DNA from: Helicoverpa zea
Lineage: Eukaryota; Arthropoda; Insecta; Lepidoptera; Noctuidae
Reading direction: 5' to 3'
Assembly (NCBI RefSeq): GCF_022581195.2
Contig: NC_061470.1
Coordinates: forward strand, 2,604,001 to 2,668,000
DNA: 64,000 nt
The notes beneath the pieces were generated by a model that worked only from the letters and a program-made list of their open reading frames with translations, ran no database searches and had not been told where the DNA came from. Numbering within the stretch: position 1 is the first letter of the stretch; every line of letters starts with the position of its first letter. Made by a program: the position numbers and the translations under genes. Shown here piece by piece: positions 22,987 through 35,085 of this stretch.

Positions 22987-25900
22987 TTAGTCTACACTTA
23001 AATTTCTAAAAGACCCCGGCATTCCCATACATTCTTCATTGAATTTCCCTGCAAGTCTTCTTGATTCATCCGTGCACGCTTTGCTCATCGTCTTCAAATA
23101 TTCCACGTGTTCTTCGGAACTCAATGCTTGTATCCATTCCTCTGTAAAATAATTAATCACATCATCACATTATTAATATCATCATAATGCCTACGACGAC
23201 GTGGTTTAATCGATGAAAGCGTCTCTGGCTCATCTAAGTTTGCAGAATTGGTAGAATCATGGATATGCTAGTGCATTCCTCCATATTTACACAGTACCCA
23301 GGAACTCAGAAACAAATGAAAAATTCTGGTGACCACTCTCATGAAGGGGCATTTACTATACTACATACCTTACAGGTAGCAGAATTGTAAAAGTCTTATA
23401 TAGAAAGTCTTATGTAGAGCCTAAAATATTGCATGATAGGTAGCTATACATTATGTTTAAGAGCTGAATCAAATTATCGGCTGACATAAAATTCGCAATC
23501 TACTAGATTTCTTAAAATAAATGATCAAATAGTTCTTACCATTCAACTTTTCAATAGATTTTTCAGCACCACCAAAATCAGAGGGTAAAATCTCTTTAGG
23601 TACTATTTTATGTAAAGCATCCATATTTGGATGTACATGTATTCTATTTCCAATCTTTTCGCTTAAAAACTGTTTCATGGTTTTCACGAAAAGATCTATA
23701 GCTTTTGATTCTGTGAGTAAGTGTATGCCCTTCAATCTTGCTCCATATCCTTCCTGTAAAATAAATAATTAATATTTAGGACGTACCTGAATAGTTTTCA
23801 TTTCCTTTGGAATACCCAACTTATCTAACAGTCTACATAGTATAAAGTTTATGTAGGTCATGACAAAATTAGAAAACCGATTCACTCTGTTTTCGCCTAC
23901 AGAGAAATCAACTTTTAATACAAAATAATATCATGAATATTTCATAGTTTTGAGTTAAATGGAAAGTCAATGAAGTCAAACACGCCTAAAGTCTTCTCGC
24001 TGAAGAAACAATAAAAATACGGTTTAAATAAAGTTTTAATAAAGTTAAGTATACTTACCATCAAAATAGTAATAAACTGCTGTAAATCGACTGTATTCAT
24101 TTTGGTCATAAGATCAAATATATTGACCTGACTATAGTCACTGATTATTATGAACCCATTCACGTAATCATGCGCTTTGATGTACTCAGTGAGCTGAAAA
24201 CATATTTAAAAACATTAGAGCAATCCTTAAAATAAAAGAGAAAAAGAAAGAATACTGATGATAGACCACAATCCGTTAAAAAAATATTTAAGACTAGAAA
24301 CAGTCTCCATTCTGTATCAGTTCATGCATTGGAAGTTACAAGATAAAGTCAACATTTGCTAAAAGTCAGTCTCAAGAAGCCAGAAAGATTGGTTATCAGA
24401 CCTTCTGTCTGCTAGAGTCGGACTAGGAAGCAACGTGGCTTTGGAGATCAGAAAGGTAGTAGCTCCATTTAGAACACTGGTACTCTACTGCATTCTGTTC
24501 AACTGGAAGCTACGTAGTAGGGAAAAGGCTAGGCAGATGATGATACTCACGATGATATTGTACTGGTAATACTGCATGAAAGCCTCTGCCGTCAAGTCCT
24601 TGCTACTGACTTTGATGATAATAACCCTGTAGAAGTCTTTTGTTACTTTTGGTAGTGGTGTGAAGGAGCTGAAAATAAATAAAATATTAATATCAAAAGA
24701 AACTTCGTAATTTAAAAATTCATTCAAGTATGAATGTAGATGGACGGAGAGGAAGAGGAAGACCTAAGAAAAGATGGATGGATTGCCTGAAAGATGACAT
24801 GAATAGAAGGGAGTGGGTGTCAGTATGACGAGTGACAGGGGAAAATGGAAGAGAATGACATATTGCGCCGACCCCAAATAAAATTGGGAACAGGGCGTGA
24901 GGAAGACCAAAAGAAACTTCATAATAACGAATGCAAACGAACAGCTGAAATGTCATATAATTTTTGAAATCTTGTTACAACACTTTAGGGTTTGATCTTG
25001 TGAAAATCTTTTCCAGTGGCTCCATAATCAAAAAAAATCATCACCAAAACATATTTTGTGGAAGAAATGATTGGTTCCATCAGTATTTTGATTACATGCA
25101 TTGAATTGGCCGATCAGACGATCGTAAACAAATCCCGTCAAACTTGTTAGACGGTCGATGCCTTATTTAATGTGCATGGCAGGTACCATATTGATGTCTC
25201 GGGTGTCACCATTGTGCGGACAGCCCCGAGGACATGGTGGACCACACAGTCCAGGTGTGCCCCGCATGGGAGGGGCACCGCCGGGTCCTCGTCGAGGCTT
25301 TGGGCGGCGGCGACCTCTCGCGTCCAGCCCTGGTTCAGGCCATGGTCCGGGGCGAGAGGGAATGGGATGCCGTCGCCTCCTTCTGCGAAGCGGTCATGCT
25401 CGAGAAGGAGGAGGCGGAACGCCAGAGAGTTCGCACCTCTCATCCCGGCCGCCGCGCTGGACCAGGTAGACACCATGGGCGCCGGGTGTCGCGAGATGAC
25501 TCCCGGCCACCGTAGGCGTGGGTCTGTGGGCGGTTAGTTCGGGTGGCTCATCGTCCCTCTGTCTACTTAGACGACAGACCCGTGTCGACGGCGCGCGTGT
25601 TCCACGCGCTCCTCAAAGAGATGTCAGCAACCCCAGCGGGGCCCAGCAGGGCCAAGGCCTGCCGGGGCTGCGGGTTGTTCGAAAGAGATACCGCGGCCCT
25701 GGTACACAAAAGGCCTATGACGGAACACGACGGTTTTTAGTCAGTAAGAGTCTGACACTCCCTCTCCGCTGCTAACCCACAGCGGGAGGGGTCATTTGAT
25801 GATTTTTGACGTCGGAAAAAAAAAGGTACCATATTGATGTGCACAATACCTCATGATTTAGAAACAATGTATGGATGTCTATAAAAGACGATAAGGCTGC

Positions 25901-27668
25901 AAAGAATGTTACTAGTGAGATGACATCAGATAGGAAAGTATGGAAAATGATAAAGTTAGGGCAAGATACAAAGGAATGATGATGACTAAACTGATGCACA
26001 GACTTTTATTTTAAAAGAAAAAAAAAGACATTACTTACGCTAAATCCAAAACATGTTGCAACTCCGTCTTGACATGGTATTTGTTAAAAAACTTCGGAAC
26101 CAAAGTTTTCAGGGTACACAATCTATCTGTTTGCTTCTTAGACTTCTCTACGGAACCCTTGCACGATATCAATGTTTTCTCCAGGTAAGTTTTACCTAAA
26201 AGCAATAATAGTCATACGAAAATTGAAGATGTGGGTTATCATCATGCGAAAGATTAGTGGGGCAGTATCTGAGGAGAAGATCGTAGAAAAAAGTCGTGGT
26301 GGCCTAGTGGGCAAAGAACTAACCTCTAGAGTATGAGGGCGCGGGTTCGATTCCAGGTTAAGCATGTACCAATGCATCTTTTCTAAGTTTGTATGTACTT
26401 TCTAAGTATATCTTAGACACCAATGCCCGTGTTTCGGATGGCACGTTAAACTGTAGGTCCCAGCTGTCATTGAACATCCTTGGCAGTCGTTACGGGTAGA
26501 CAGAAGCCAGTAATTCTGACACCAGTCTAACTAAGGGGTATTGGGTTGCCCAGGTAACTGGCTTGAGGAGGTCAGATAGGGCAGTCACTCCTTGTAATGC
26601 ACTGGAATTCAGCTACATCCGGTTAGACTGGAAGCCGACCCCGACATAGTAGGGAAAAAGGCTCGGAGGATGATGATTTGAGGAGAAAATCTAAATACAA
26701 AGCACCTTGTCATGTCCACAACAGCGGAGTTATTTGAGGTTGATAAATCACCTAATCTAAACCCAAAGTGAAATTGTAACAACAACAAACTATCCAGGCT
26801 AAAACACCGCCAACTTCCAGACTCCAGGTGTCTTAGTGATGTTTCTAAAACCCTCGAGATGATTTGGGCCTGACCCATAAATAGAACAGTCGCATTTATT
26901 GAGGAAGGTAATAGATTAATTTTTATATAGACTAGCAGACAAACTACACCTCTAAATAAACCTACTTCAATAGATCCTGTATGTAAATTATTTGAAATAA
27001 TCATTATTATTCAAAATAAAACCAGATTATTTTCTTGGTAACGAGTTTTTTTGAAATAATTACATATTACATAACCAGCCATACGAGTGTGTTCACCCCA
27101 AGTGGACCATAGCTGGGGTCCTAAAAATAAACAGTGAAAAAAAAAACTTGACACTTCCAAGTATAAAACTGTACTACAATTGCAATATCACTATGGAGAA
27201 TATCTTCTGATAGGTCCTAATGACCTAGTAGTTAAGCACCAGCCTCTCAAGTTTGATTCCCGGTCTGACAATTACCAAATTTTCTATTTCAGTCCTTTTT
27301 TAGCCTAGGTATCTTAGACACCAACGATTGAGTGAAGGAAAACATCTTAAGGAAACCTGGACTCGTGAAAAGACGGGGTAATTTGTCATGACAAGATGGT
27401 CACCCATCCACTGACCATCTGCTTAACCTTAAGATCGATCGGCGTTTGGTTACTAACCCACTAGCCCCTTTGAGAACTTTTAGAAAAATTTGCTTTTGTA
27501 CTTACTAAAATCCTTTTTAACAATATGATCCTGTTTCTGGATCCACTCTTCCAGAATTTTGATGGCTTCCTCAATGCGGCCCGGTTTATCCAAATTATAG
27601 AGTTTTCTTATATGCTCAATTGCTCCATCAGGTAACTCCAAAAGATGATTCTTAGGCATTATCTCCAT
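22987..27668 (-). CDS. CRAL-TRIO domain lipid-transfer protein (alpha-tocopherol transfer protein-like)
   Basis: Complete six-exon gene on the minus strand: 27668-27506, 26195-26039, 24668-24551, 24193-24059, 23753-23540, 23141-22987; stop TAA. The spliced protein is 313 residues. Residues 1-55 begin MEIMPKNHLLELPDGAIEHI and form the CRAL-TRIO N-terminal helices. Exon 2 contributes TYLEKTLISCKGSVEKSKKQ and LCTLKTLVPKFF. Exon 4 carries a core strand (GFIIISDYSQVNIFDLMTK). Exon 5 (about residues 192-262) carries EGYGARLKGIHL, the helix KTMKQFLSEKIGNRIHVH and the P-S-D-F-G-G motif that closes the domain. The C-terminus is GMPGSFRNLSVD. No signal peptide or membrane segment is visible, so a cytosolic carrier of a hydrophobic ligand is expected; the ligand cannot be read from sequence. 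Introns hold SINEs plus RTE and R1 LINE fragments. It is closest to locus A by its shared tail (R-N-L-S-V-D). Confidence 0.93.
24728..24905 (+). mobile_element. RTE-type LINE C-terminal fragment
   Basis: One frame reads a typical end (RWMDCLKDDMNRRE, then MTSDRGKWKRMTYCADPK-like). It lies in intron 2 of the gene at 22987-27668. Other fragments of the same end lie near 40655-40790 (+), 46855-46945 (+) and 58903-59190 (-). Confidence 0.65.
25200..25810 (+). mobile_element. R1-clade non-LTR retrotransposon 3' end
   Basis: GC-rich. The frame at 25234-25515 reads VDHTVQVCPAWEGHRRVLVE, PALVQAMVRGEREWDAV and a charged tail, the usual C-terminus of an R1-type ORF2 with its H-x-C-like region. A 3' UTR follows with CACAGCGGGAGGGGTCATTTG. 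In intron 2 of the gene at 22987-27668. It is 5'-truncated. Confidence 0.75.
26294..26677 (+). mobile_element. HaSE-like tRNA-headed SINE, full length
   Basis: Head GTGGCCTAGTGGGCAAAG (A box) and GGTTCGATTCC (B box), body to GGCTCGGAGGATGATGATT. It lies in intron 1 of the gene at 22987-27668. Imperfect flanking direct repeats around TGAGGAGAA(A/G)ATC suggest the target duplication. Confidence 0.8.
27230..27480 (+). mobile_element. Degenerate tRNA-headed SINE
   Basis: Starts with a head-like CTAGTAGTTAAGCACCAGCC and a B-box-like stretch, followed by GGAAAACATCTTAAGGAAAC and GACAAGATGGTCACCCATCC. In intron 1 of the gene at 22987-27668, close to exon 1. Confidence 0.5.
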
Positions 27669-27803
27669 TTTCTCACAACACGTTATTTTATTGTTTAATT
27701 ATTATAATGATTGTTTTATTATTTTTTTCTTAGATATCCGGTTTTTTATGATATTTATTTCGTTTGAGATGTTCAGACCTTATGCTTGAAAGATTTAAGT
27801 ACA

Positions 27804-27837
27804 ACTGAATTTGATTATGGACGATCTTGTATTTATA
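27804..27837 (-). promoter_or_regulatory. Core promoter: TATA box plus initiator
   Basis: On the minus strand TATAAAT starts at 27837 and an arthropod initiator TCAGT lies at 27808-27804. That puts the presumed +1 A (27806) 31 bases downstream, the standard arthropod TATA-Inr spacing. The ATG of the gene is at 27668, so the 5' leader would be about 138 nt and unspliced. Confidence 0.55.
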
Positions 27838-28069
27838 ACCTGTTTTTTGTATTAGTATTGGTGTAGTATGAGTACAATTGGAGTCAGAATGATCTGGGAG
27901 CATTTGTATGTTCTAAGTTTTTTTTTTTAAGTTTCTTGTTTTACTTATTAAACAGCTAATTAATCAATTCCAATTATGCTTTCTATCAATATGTAATCAG
28001 TCATTATAATAATTATATTAATTAACTAAATACAAACTGCTAAATAATGTAAGTACATAATAAAGTTTT

Positions 28070-28912
28070 AATGTATATATGTTATAGCCAAAGTAATAAG
28101 TCCGCATATTATACATATTATCTAGCTATTATTTATAATATTTACTCAATTTAGATAAAGTGATAATTGACACAGAATTAATCATATTAACTAGCAATTT
28201 TATATAATATCTCTATAGACTTAGATAATGTAATAAACCAAGTAGGTAAAGATTATTATTTCATTTTGACTAACTAAAGTGCCTGGTAGCTGACCTTAAT
28301 ATAATTCGAAAAAAGCTAGGTCACTGTACGGACGGCCCGGAGTGTGCCCTGTCCGGGAAGGGCACCGCCGTGTCCTCGTCGAGGCAGTCGGCAGCGGCGA
28401 CCTCTCGCGCCCGGCCCTGGTTCAAGCCAAGGTCTGGGGCGAGAGGTACTGGGATGCCATCGTCTCCTTCTGCGTGGTCGAGAGACGACTCCCAACCACC
28501 GTAGACGTGGGCCTGTGCAATGAGTTCGGGTGCCTTATCGGCCTTCCGTCTCCTGGGAGACACGGACCCGTCTCGGCGGCGCGCGTTGTGCAACGCGTGG
28601 GTTTAACCCAGTAACAGTCTGACCTCACGCTGCACGCTCACCCTCACGCTCTCTGAGTCCCTCACGCTGCTCTCCCACAGTGGGAGGAATCATTTGATGA
28701 TTTATCATAAAAAGAGTCGATAATAACTTGAGCCGTTTCTAAGAATTAGTAAGTAGTCAGACGATTATACCATATTTATTACATTGGCTAACTTTGACCC
28801 GCTATGAATTAGATCCAGATAAAGTGATTAATCTATCACAATTTGGGTATTATATACAATGACCAGTCATTATGTATAATATATATTTAATCACTTTGGC
28901 TGTAACATATAG
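28070..28912. mobile_element. Old TIR element split by an R1-related insertion
   Basis: TATATGTTATAGCCAAAGT near 28074 is repeated inverted as ACTTTGGCTGTAACATATA near 28895, with further weak arm similarity (ATTATACATA). The middle, about 28320-28700, is a GC-rich R1 C-terminal and 3'-UTR fragment. Confidence 0.5.
28321..28700 (+). mobile_element. R1-clade non-LTR retrotransposon fragment
   Basis: One frame reads CPVREGHRRVLVEAVGSGDL and ALVQAKVWGERYWDAIVSFC, parallel to the R1 fragment at 25200-25810, followed by the same ACAGTGGGAGGAATCATTTG tail. Confidence 0.7.
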
Positions 28913-29154
28913 TTAGCTTAGTGCTAGTTAAAAAATACGTTTATCTTATTTTTTGAATAAATGAAATCCCTAAAAATAAACACAATTTACAATCTTAATG
29001 TTATTTATGTACTTACATAGTTATCTGATTACCTAATTAGTTTTACTAAAAACTCCTGTTTTATACCCTATCTCACGAACTTATTTAAGTGACCGACATT
29101 TCTTAATGAAAAAAAAACGGTCGTTGGACCTACATAGTGTCTTTTTGTTCTAAA

Positions 29155-29533
29155 GCGGTCTACACACCAAAGCCGCTGACCCGGCGGCACAGCCCGGCGG
29201 CTTAGTGCCGGCGGGTTAACCCGGCGGCTTCAGAATGTCCAAGCCGAACGACTTTGCCGGCGGCAATGCCGGCGGCTCGACAGCCGCGGCATGTGGTGTT
29301 CTAGTAATTGCCAAATACTCTATGAAAGCCGGCGGGCAACTGACTGAGTGAGTGGAGAGGGATGCCGCCGGCATCGGCATGCTGCCCTGCCGGCTTGCCC
29401 GCGCGGGCGCAAGCCGGCGGCATGATTGTACAAAATAAGGCGCATGATTGTATTGGCGGCATGATTGTACAAAATAAGGGTTGGGCCGCCGGGCTGTGCC
29501 GCCGGGCTCAGCGGCTTTGGTGTGTAGACCCCT
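29155..29533. mobile_element. GC-rich TIR element
   Basis: Inverted ends of about 45 bp containing GGTCTACACACCAAAGCCGC enclose a very GC-rich interior of repeated GCCGGCGG motifs. There is no transposase. Flanking target duplication not resolved. Confidence 0.75.
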
Positions 29534-32360
29534 TAACATATACATATAAACCTTTAAAATACATTTAAGTATATTATTTGTAAACACTTATTTATTTTAA
29601 TAATCTTTAAAACTAAAAAAAAACTCATTTACCTACGTCGTCTCATATCATTGTTTTATGTGTAGTTATTCCCATACAACCAGTATTTTCAATGGTACAA
29701 CCATTTTTCTTCTTATTTAATTTTTTTAAGGTTATATTCATAACATTGTAGGTACCTCTGTCCTTGACTTTTTAGAATTATATTTAAATAACATCCGTGT
29801 TATCTAGTAGGCTTTGTTTCAATAAGATCTTTAAAAACCTTCCTCTATTCTAAGAAGGAACTCAAGTATTTAGTGTGAAGAAATGTCTCTTACTTTTGAT
29901 TAGCACAGACCAGCACAGACAGTAGGTCAACCTTCCCGAATTTGTCAAATACCAATCGACTTTCTACTATCATAAAGGTTGAAAGTTTATTAAAGTAATT
30001 TGACAGTTCTGTACATCATCACTTTCCTTTGCTTTTGTTGCTGTATTATGGATTGTAAGTACCTACTTCTATGCTAAAACGATATGTTACAATCGTGGGT
30101 AGGCACTGGAGACCTCTTTCAACCGATTCTTATTCAGGAAAAAATTTAGAAGTACCTACCTGCTTCTCATTAACGACCCCTCCCCCTCAATTTTGCTCAA
30201 ACTCAAAATGTTTTAATAGCATTTATTTGACCTGTATTTTATGATTGTGTTCTGTTTTAGTAGGTAATTTAAAGGATACATTGTTTTTTTCTTCGGGAAA
30301 AAATAATAAAAATCTCTTTTTATGACGTATGAAGGCTCAACTCACATTGAAAGAGCAGCGGCGCGCATAGTAATTGAGCCCTAAGTCGGAGGCTCAAAGT
30401 CAAATCACTTAAAATTTTATTACGATCCATTTTTTTTTTTGTTTTTCTATACATTTCAAACACACCCTTTAGATACTTATTCGATGATTTGTTTATAATA
30501 ATAATTGTATAAAAAAAAACATTTTGATACAAAGAAAGCAAAATATGTACTTAAACCTGGAAGTAAATCTTCGCACAGTTCATTTACAAGTCATCAGATA
30601 AAAAATAATTATCGTTTTCCTAGACTTTGTAAGAAAAAACTTGAAGTCTTTGAGTAATAAATGATCAGAGCAAACAATGTAATTGTTGTAGGTTAGCTTT
30701 CACATAGTAATAACATTATAATTTGTAACGCAATCCTTGTTATAGATTTTCTATTATATTCAAATTCCCTTACTTAATTAACTTACAGTTAAGTGAAATA
30801 AATAAAGTTGCTTTAATTGAAGACTGAAGGATGTAAAGGTTTTTCTCAACAATACATATAAATTACATTTACAGGTGATACTACAGAAAGGTGCTTTTAT
30901 CTTTTTTAAAAAGGAAATCATCTAATGACCCCTCCCAATGTGGGTGCAGCGTGAGAGAGTGTCACACTCTCCTTCTTAGGCCGGCAATACACGGACCGTT
31001 TGAAGCAGTCAGGGGCGACAGCTTCAAGCTGTCGACTGCACAGTGAACTACAGAGTTCTATGAATGCACATACACGAACTAAGTTTGTATGTACTTTTTA
31101 AGTATATCTTGGACACCAATTGCTGATAAAAAGGTGAAGGAAAACATCTTGAGGAAACCTGGACTACAAAGTCTGAAATCACCAACCCGCATTGAGCAAG
31201 CGTGGTGATCAACGCTCAATCCTTCTCCGTGTGAGAGAAGGCCTGTGCCAAGCAGTGGGACGATAAAAAGGCTGTAACAGAACAGACATACACGAACCGC
31301 TCGAGCTGTTGCAACTGATTCGGGCGGTCGACAGCAGTGTATAGCCGGCCTAACTCTTTGGAACAATCCCGCAGCCCCAGCAAGCTTTGGCCCTATTGGG
31401 CCCCACTGGGATTTGCTAACTCTTGGACGAGCGCGTGGAACGATATTTAATAAAGGAAATTTAACATGTGTGACATCAAAATATTATGGGAAGAAAAAAA
31501 TTGGGAAGCCTATTTAATTTTGTATTTTCGGTTGCGGTAAAACTGGTGTTAGGTAAACATCTTGTTTTTGATAAATAAAAAAATGGTATTGTATATTTAA
31601 GCCAGGTTCACACGGCGACCACTCGATTCGATTTTTTAAATTAAAATTAAATTAAATATTCTTTATTACAGGCTATTAAAACCCATACAGACTACCAAAA
31701 AACATCATGACTTAGACTAAATAAACTAATATGAACTTTGAAACTAAAATAAAATAACAATGTTAATAAAAAAACTTAACCTAAATGAACAAATACGCAA
31801 GTTAAAAATTAATGATACTCGATAAAGCAAGTCGTGAGCGCAACGATATATATGAACAATGAACTTAAGCACCTAAGTATTCCGGGAAGAAGTTCCCCTG
31901 GGACATAAATGAAACCGCGAGACAACTAGTATTTGGTCAAATCACACAGGCTATGTTTCCTGTACCGACTTCAATAGTTTATCATATTATTTACTGCCAC
32001 TGCTATGTTCGGTCGTATGAACCGGACCTTATGCTATTTGTCTTTGAATCTGTTCAAACACTAATTTTAAAGTAGTAATTGATATATTTTTAAGTACCTG
32101 GATTGTTCACCTTCAATTGATATCCAATTGAGCAAAATAATAGGTATTTATAAACTGGTCGAGAAATCAAAACTAAGTGCAAAAAATTGCCCGTGTTCTT
32201 ATAACCTGACCTGTATTTTATAAGGTCTTACGGTCAGATTCTAGTCTAATCGGGAGTTGCACAACAGTGTTCAAGATGAAGCAATTGCCTATCTGACCTC
32301 TTCGGGATTGACGCCCGGGTCGGTCCGATATTGTTTTGTGCATTACACACATAAAAAATC

Positions 32361-32586
32361 TGTCACTCCTCAACAATCCTCTCGAAATACTTATAGAGAG
32401 TTGCTACCTTATTGCTACCAGCTACCATTAGCAAATTACTAATTTATTTTTGCAAGGTGCAAAAGCTAATTTTTTTAAATAAATTTTTATCCAGGAAATC
32501 GATGTGGTCCAAAATTTAATTCTGAAAGGTAGCAATAAGGTAGCAACTCTCTATATTTACTTCGAGAGGATCGCAGAGGAGTGACA
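32361..32586. mobile_element. TIR MITE, 226 bp
   Basis: Ends TGTCACTCCTC and inverse. The inverted arms are long, each carrying GAGAGTTGCTACCTTATTGC or its complement. A partial relative (GTAGCAACT motifs) lies near 38350-38395. Confidence 0.75.
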
Positions 32587-33196
32587 GCGACCCTGGCGTA
32601 GACACTTTGGGAGAGTCCTTTGTTCAGCCATGAACGTTTTTTTATGCTGTCAATGTTTGTATCAACTGTAATAAAATAATAACCTTTGGAACGCCAAACT
32701 TAATTCAATATTTAAAATATACCTAAGGTAAGCGTGAGACAATTTTAACGACTTCTTTTAATTGTTAAAAACTGCTGACTTTTTTTACAATAATACAATT
32801 ATCTTTATTGTTGTTAGGCAGTGGTGTTCAACCCGTGTTTTTATAGTAGCTACCTATTTACCTATACATAAATCAAAAAATTGTGATTCCTGTACTTTGG
32901 ACCTTCAGTAATAAGTTACTTATATGCGCGCACAGGCCTATGTTCAGCAGTGGACGTCCTATGTCTGAGATGATGATGCGCGCACAAGTCCCCCGTTGTG
33001 GGTACCGTGGGAAGGCCCAAAGAAAAGAAAGTTCCAAACGATGCTTAAAAATATTTTTTAAATAATAATACCAAACAAAAGAATGCTTGCTCGATATTCT
33101 AAGCTGACAATTACTTTAATAGGCGATGCTCACCAAACACAACAACGAATCATCTATTACCTATTCTATTATCTGAGGGGGATTCAATGCCCACTC

Positions 33197-33415
33197 GTAG
33201 GTCCCGGCTGTCATTGAACATCCTTGGCAGTCGTTACGGGTAGTCAGAAGCCAGTAAGTCTGACACCAGTCTAACCAAGGGGTATCGGGTTGCCCGGGTA
33301 ACTGGGTTGAGGAGGTCAGATAGGCAGTCGCTTCTTGTAAAGCACTAGTACTCAGCTGAATCCGGTTAGACTGGAAGCCGACCACAACATAGTTTGGGAA
33401 AAAGGCTCGGAGGAT
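33197..33415 (+). mobile_element. HaSE-like SINE, 5'-truncated, with 16-bp target duplication
   Basis: The 3' half of the SINE from GTAGGTCCCGGCTGTCATTG to GGCTCGGAGGAT is bounded by exact repeats GATTCAATGCCCACTC at 33181-33196 and 33416-33431. This is a LINE-mediated insertion that stopped reverse transcription early. Confidence 0.92.
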
Positions 33416-34644
33416 GATTCAATGCCCACTCTGTACAAAATTTTTCGGTCTTGTTTTATTCAATTTTTCATTGGTAAAAAATACGTAAAGCTTTATTTTA
33501 TAGGTAGAGGTAGAAAAATTAAGATGAAATGATACAAAAATTGTTGATAGCCTCTGCTACATAATTGACTAGGTATAGTTACACAGATCAAGTGCGTTGT
33601 AATTGTGGCTAGAGTTCAAGCCTCATCCAGTGTTTATAGCTTTTATATCCCTGTAATTACTTCTATTGTTATTGTTATTTACAAACGCCACGTGTCGTTG
33701 ATGTGGTCCTAGTATCATAGTTTGTGATATTTTCTTAGACTGTGCTTCACTTAGAAGAGTATTTTTCTATGAAGAATTGGATCGTGTAGGATAATATTTG
33801 AATTCATCAGCCGTGTTACTTAATAAGTTATACAATATATAAGGTGTGTTCTAATATTCGTTTAGATTTTGGGTAAATAAAAAATATATATTTCTTTGGA
33901 GACTAGTTGCTCCGTTTTGGTAACGGTTATCGCAATAAGACTGCCGTGCATGGTTCCAGGATCAGTTCATGGGTCAGAACCCTGAATGTTTTAGGGCACA
34001 TAGTTTCAAATGTATCAAATACTACTCATTGGAAGTCATTGTTACAATTTCACGTCAGAGATCGTCAGGCGGATTTGAGAACAGCGACTTTAGGACTATC
34101 AAGGTGATAAAACCTTCATATCACTCGATGGGAAACGATGGAATGGTGAACTTAGTAATTTCATAAGAAAAAATATTTTAGCTGTCCCAATGAATAAATT
34201 GAATGACGCTATGCAGGTTAAAAAAAAAAATTCTTGGATTTATCTGTGCTTTCAGTCATGACATTGTGTGTAACTTTCTGCTTCCTGGTCGTCAAGGAAT
34301 CCATTTGTGCAATTAAAGCTGTTTTGTTTTTAAACTCAATGGTCTTGTCTTTGTATCCGTTTTCATAGGGATACGAAGAGGAAAATATTTATATAAAAGT
34401 TTTTTTATTAAAGCACTACAGAGTTTATTATTGCACTTTATTCCTAACCTATGTTTAACTTTCAGAATGTAACAATTTTGCAACTAATAAATTAATTATT
34501 TAAAACTAAGTCTAGAGTATCATCTATACCAAATCACATAATCTATTTTTTATAAATAAACTACTCTCTTACTGACATGAGCCCCATACAAGTCATGTGG
34601 AATTCTTATAAGATCTATTCTATTCTCTATAATATACTTACTTA

Positions 34645-34831
34645 CGGCCAGTTTCTTCATCAAAAGTAAAAGTCAAAGTAATGTCTAAAGTAAAAGTAAC
34701 GGTCAAATTCGTTTTTTCAAGGCTAAAGTGACAGCAAAACTAATAGAAAAAATGAATTTGACCGTTACTTTTACTTTAGACATTACTTTGACTTTTACTT
34801 TGGCTTTTACTTTTGATGAAGAAACTGGCTG
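34645..34831. mobile_element. TWA-flanked MITE (MITE-A), copy 1
   Basis: Ends CGGCCAGTTTCTTCATC and the inverse, flanked by TTA on both sides (34642-34644, 34832-34834). Long inverted arms rich in AAAGTAAAAGT motifs. It lies about 255 bp past the stop of the gene at 35086-39142. TWA flanks suggest mobilisation by PIF/Harbinger. Confidence 0.88.
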
Positions 34832-35085
34832 TTAGTACTGTAACTACTCACAAAAACTAACGTTTTTTTTTTCATGCTTGAAGCTGAATATTTTCGTAAA
34901 TCTTTAGTTTTATAATAACTGAAAAAGAAACGAAAAAAAGTACAGAAACTAGAACTTGAACCTAGCTGCATTTTCCTCTGAGACACAGCATCATGAAAAT
35001 CATTCAAAAAAATCGACCTTGAAATAATACGCTTAAATTTTTTTAAGTAGCGCAGATAGGTTATCGAAGTCAACACTTAGACTTC

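Larger units (their letters stand above)
27669..35085. other. Intergenic, 7.4 kb
   Basis: Holds a core promoter at 27804-27837, an old TIR element split by an R1 fragment (28070-28912), a GC-rich TIR element (29155-29533), SINE pieces (31079-31275, 32240-32320), a TIR MITE (32361-32586), a 5'-truncated SINE (33197-33415) and a TWA MITE (34645-34831). I see no coding evidence in the stretches 29540-30890, 31440-32230 and 33430-34640. Confidence 0.6.

Noticed and set aside
25172..25537. 121-residue arginine-rich ORF
   Set aside because: An out-of-frame reading of the GC-rich R1 retrotransposon end; the true remnant frame is 25234-25515.
26300..26370. tRNA-like sequence with A and B boxes
   Set aside because: It is the head of a SINE; it continues into the SINE body and lacks a proper acceptor stem. 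The same applies near 3900-3960, 40140-40205 and 56840-56915.
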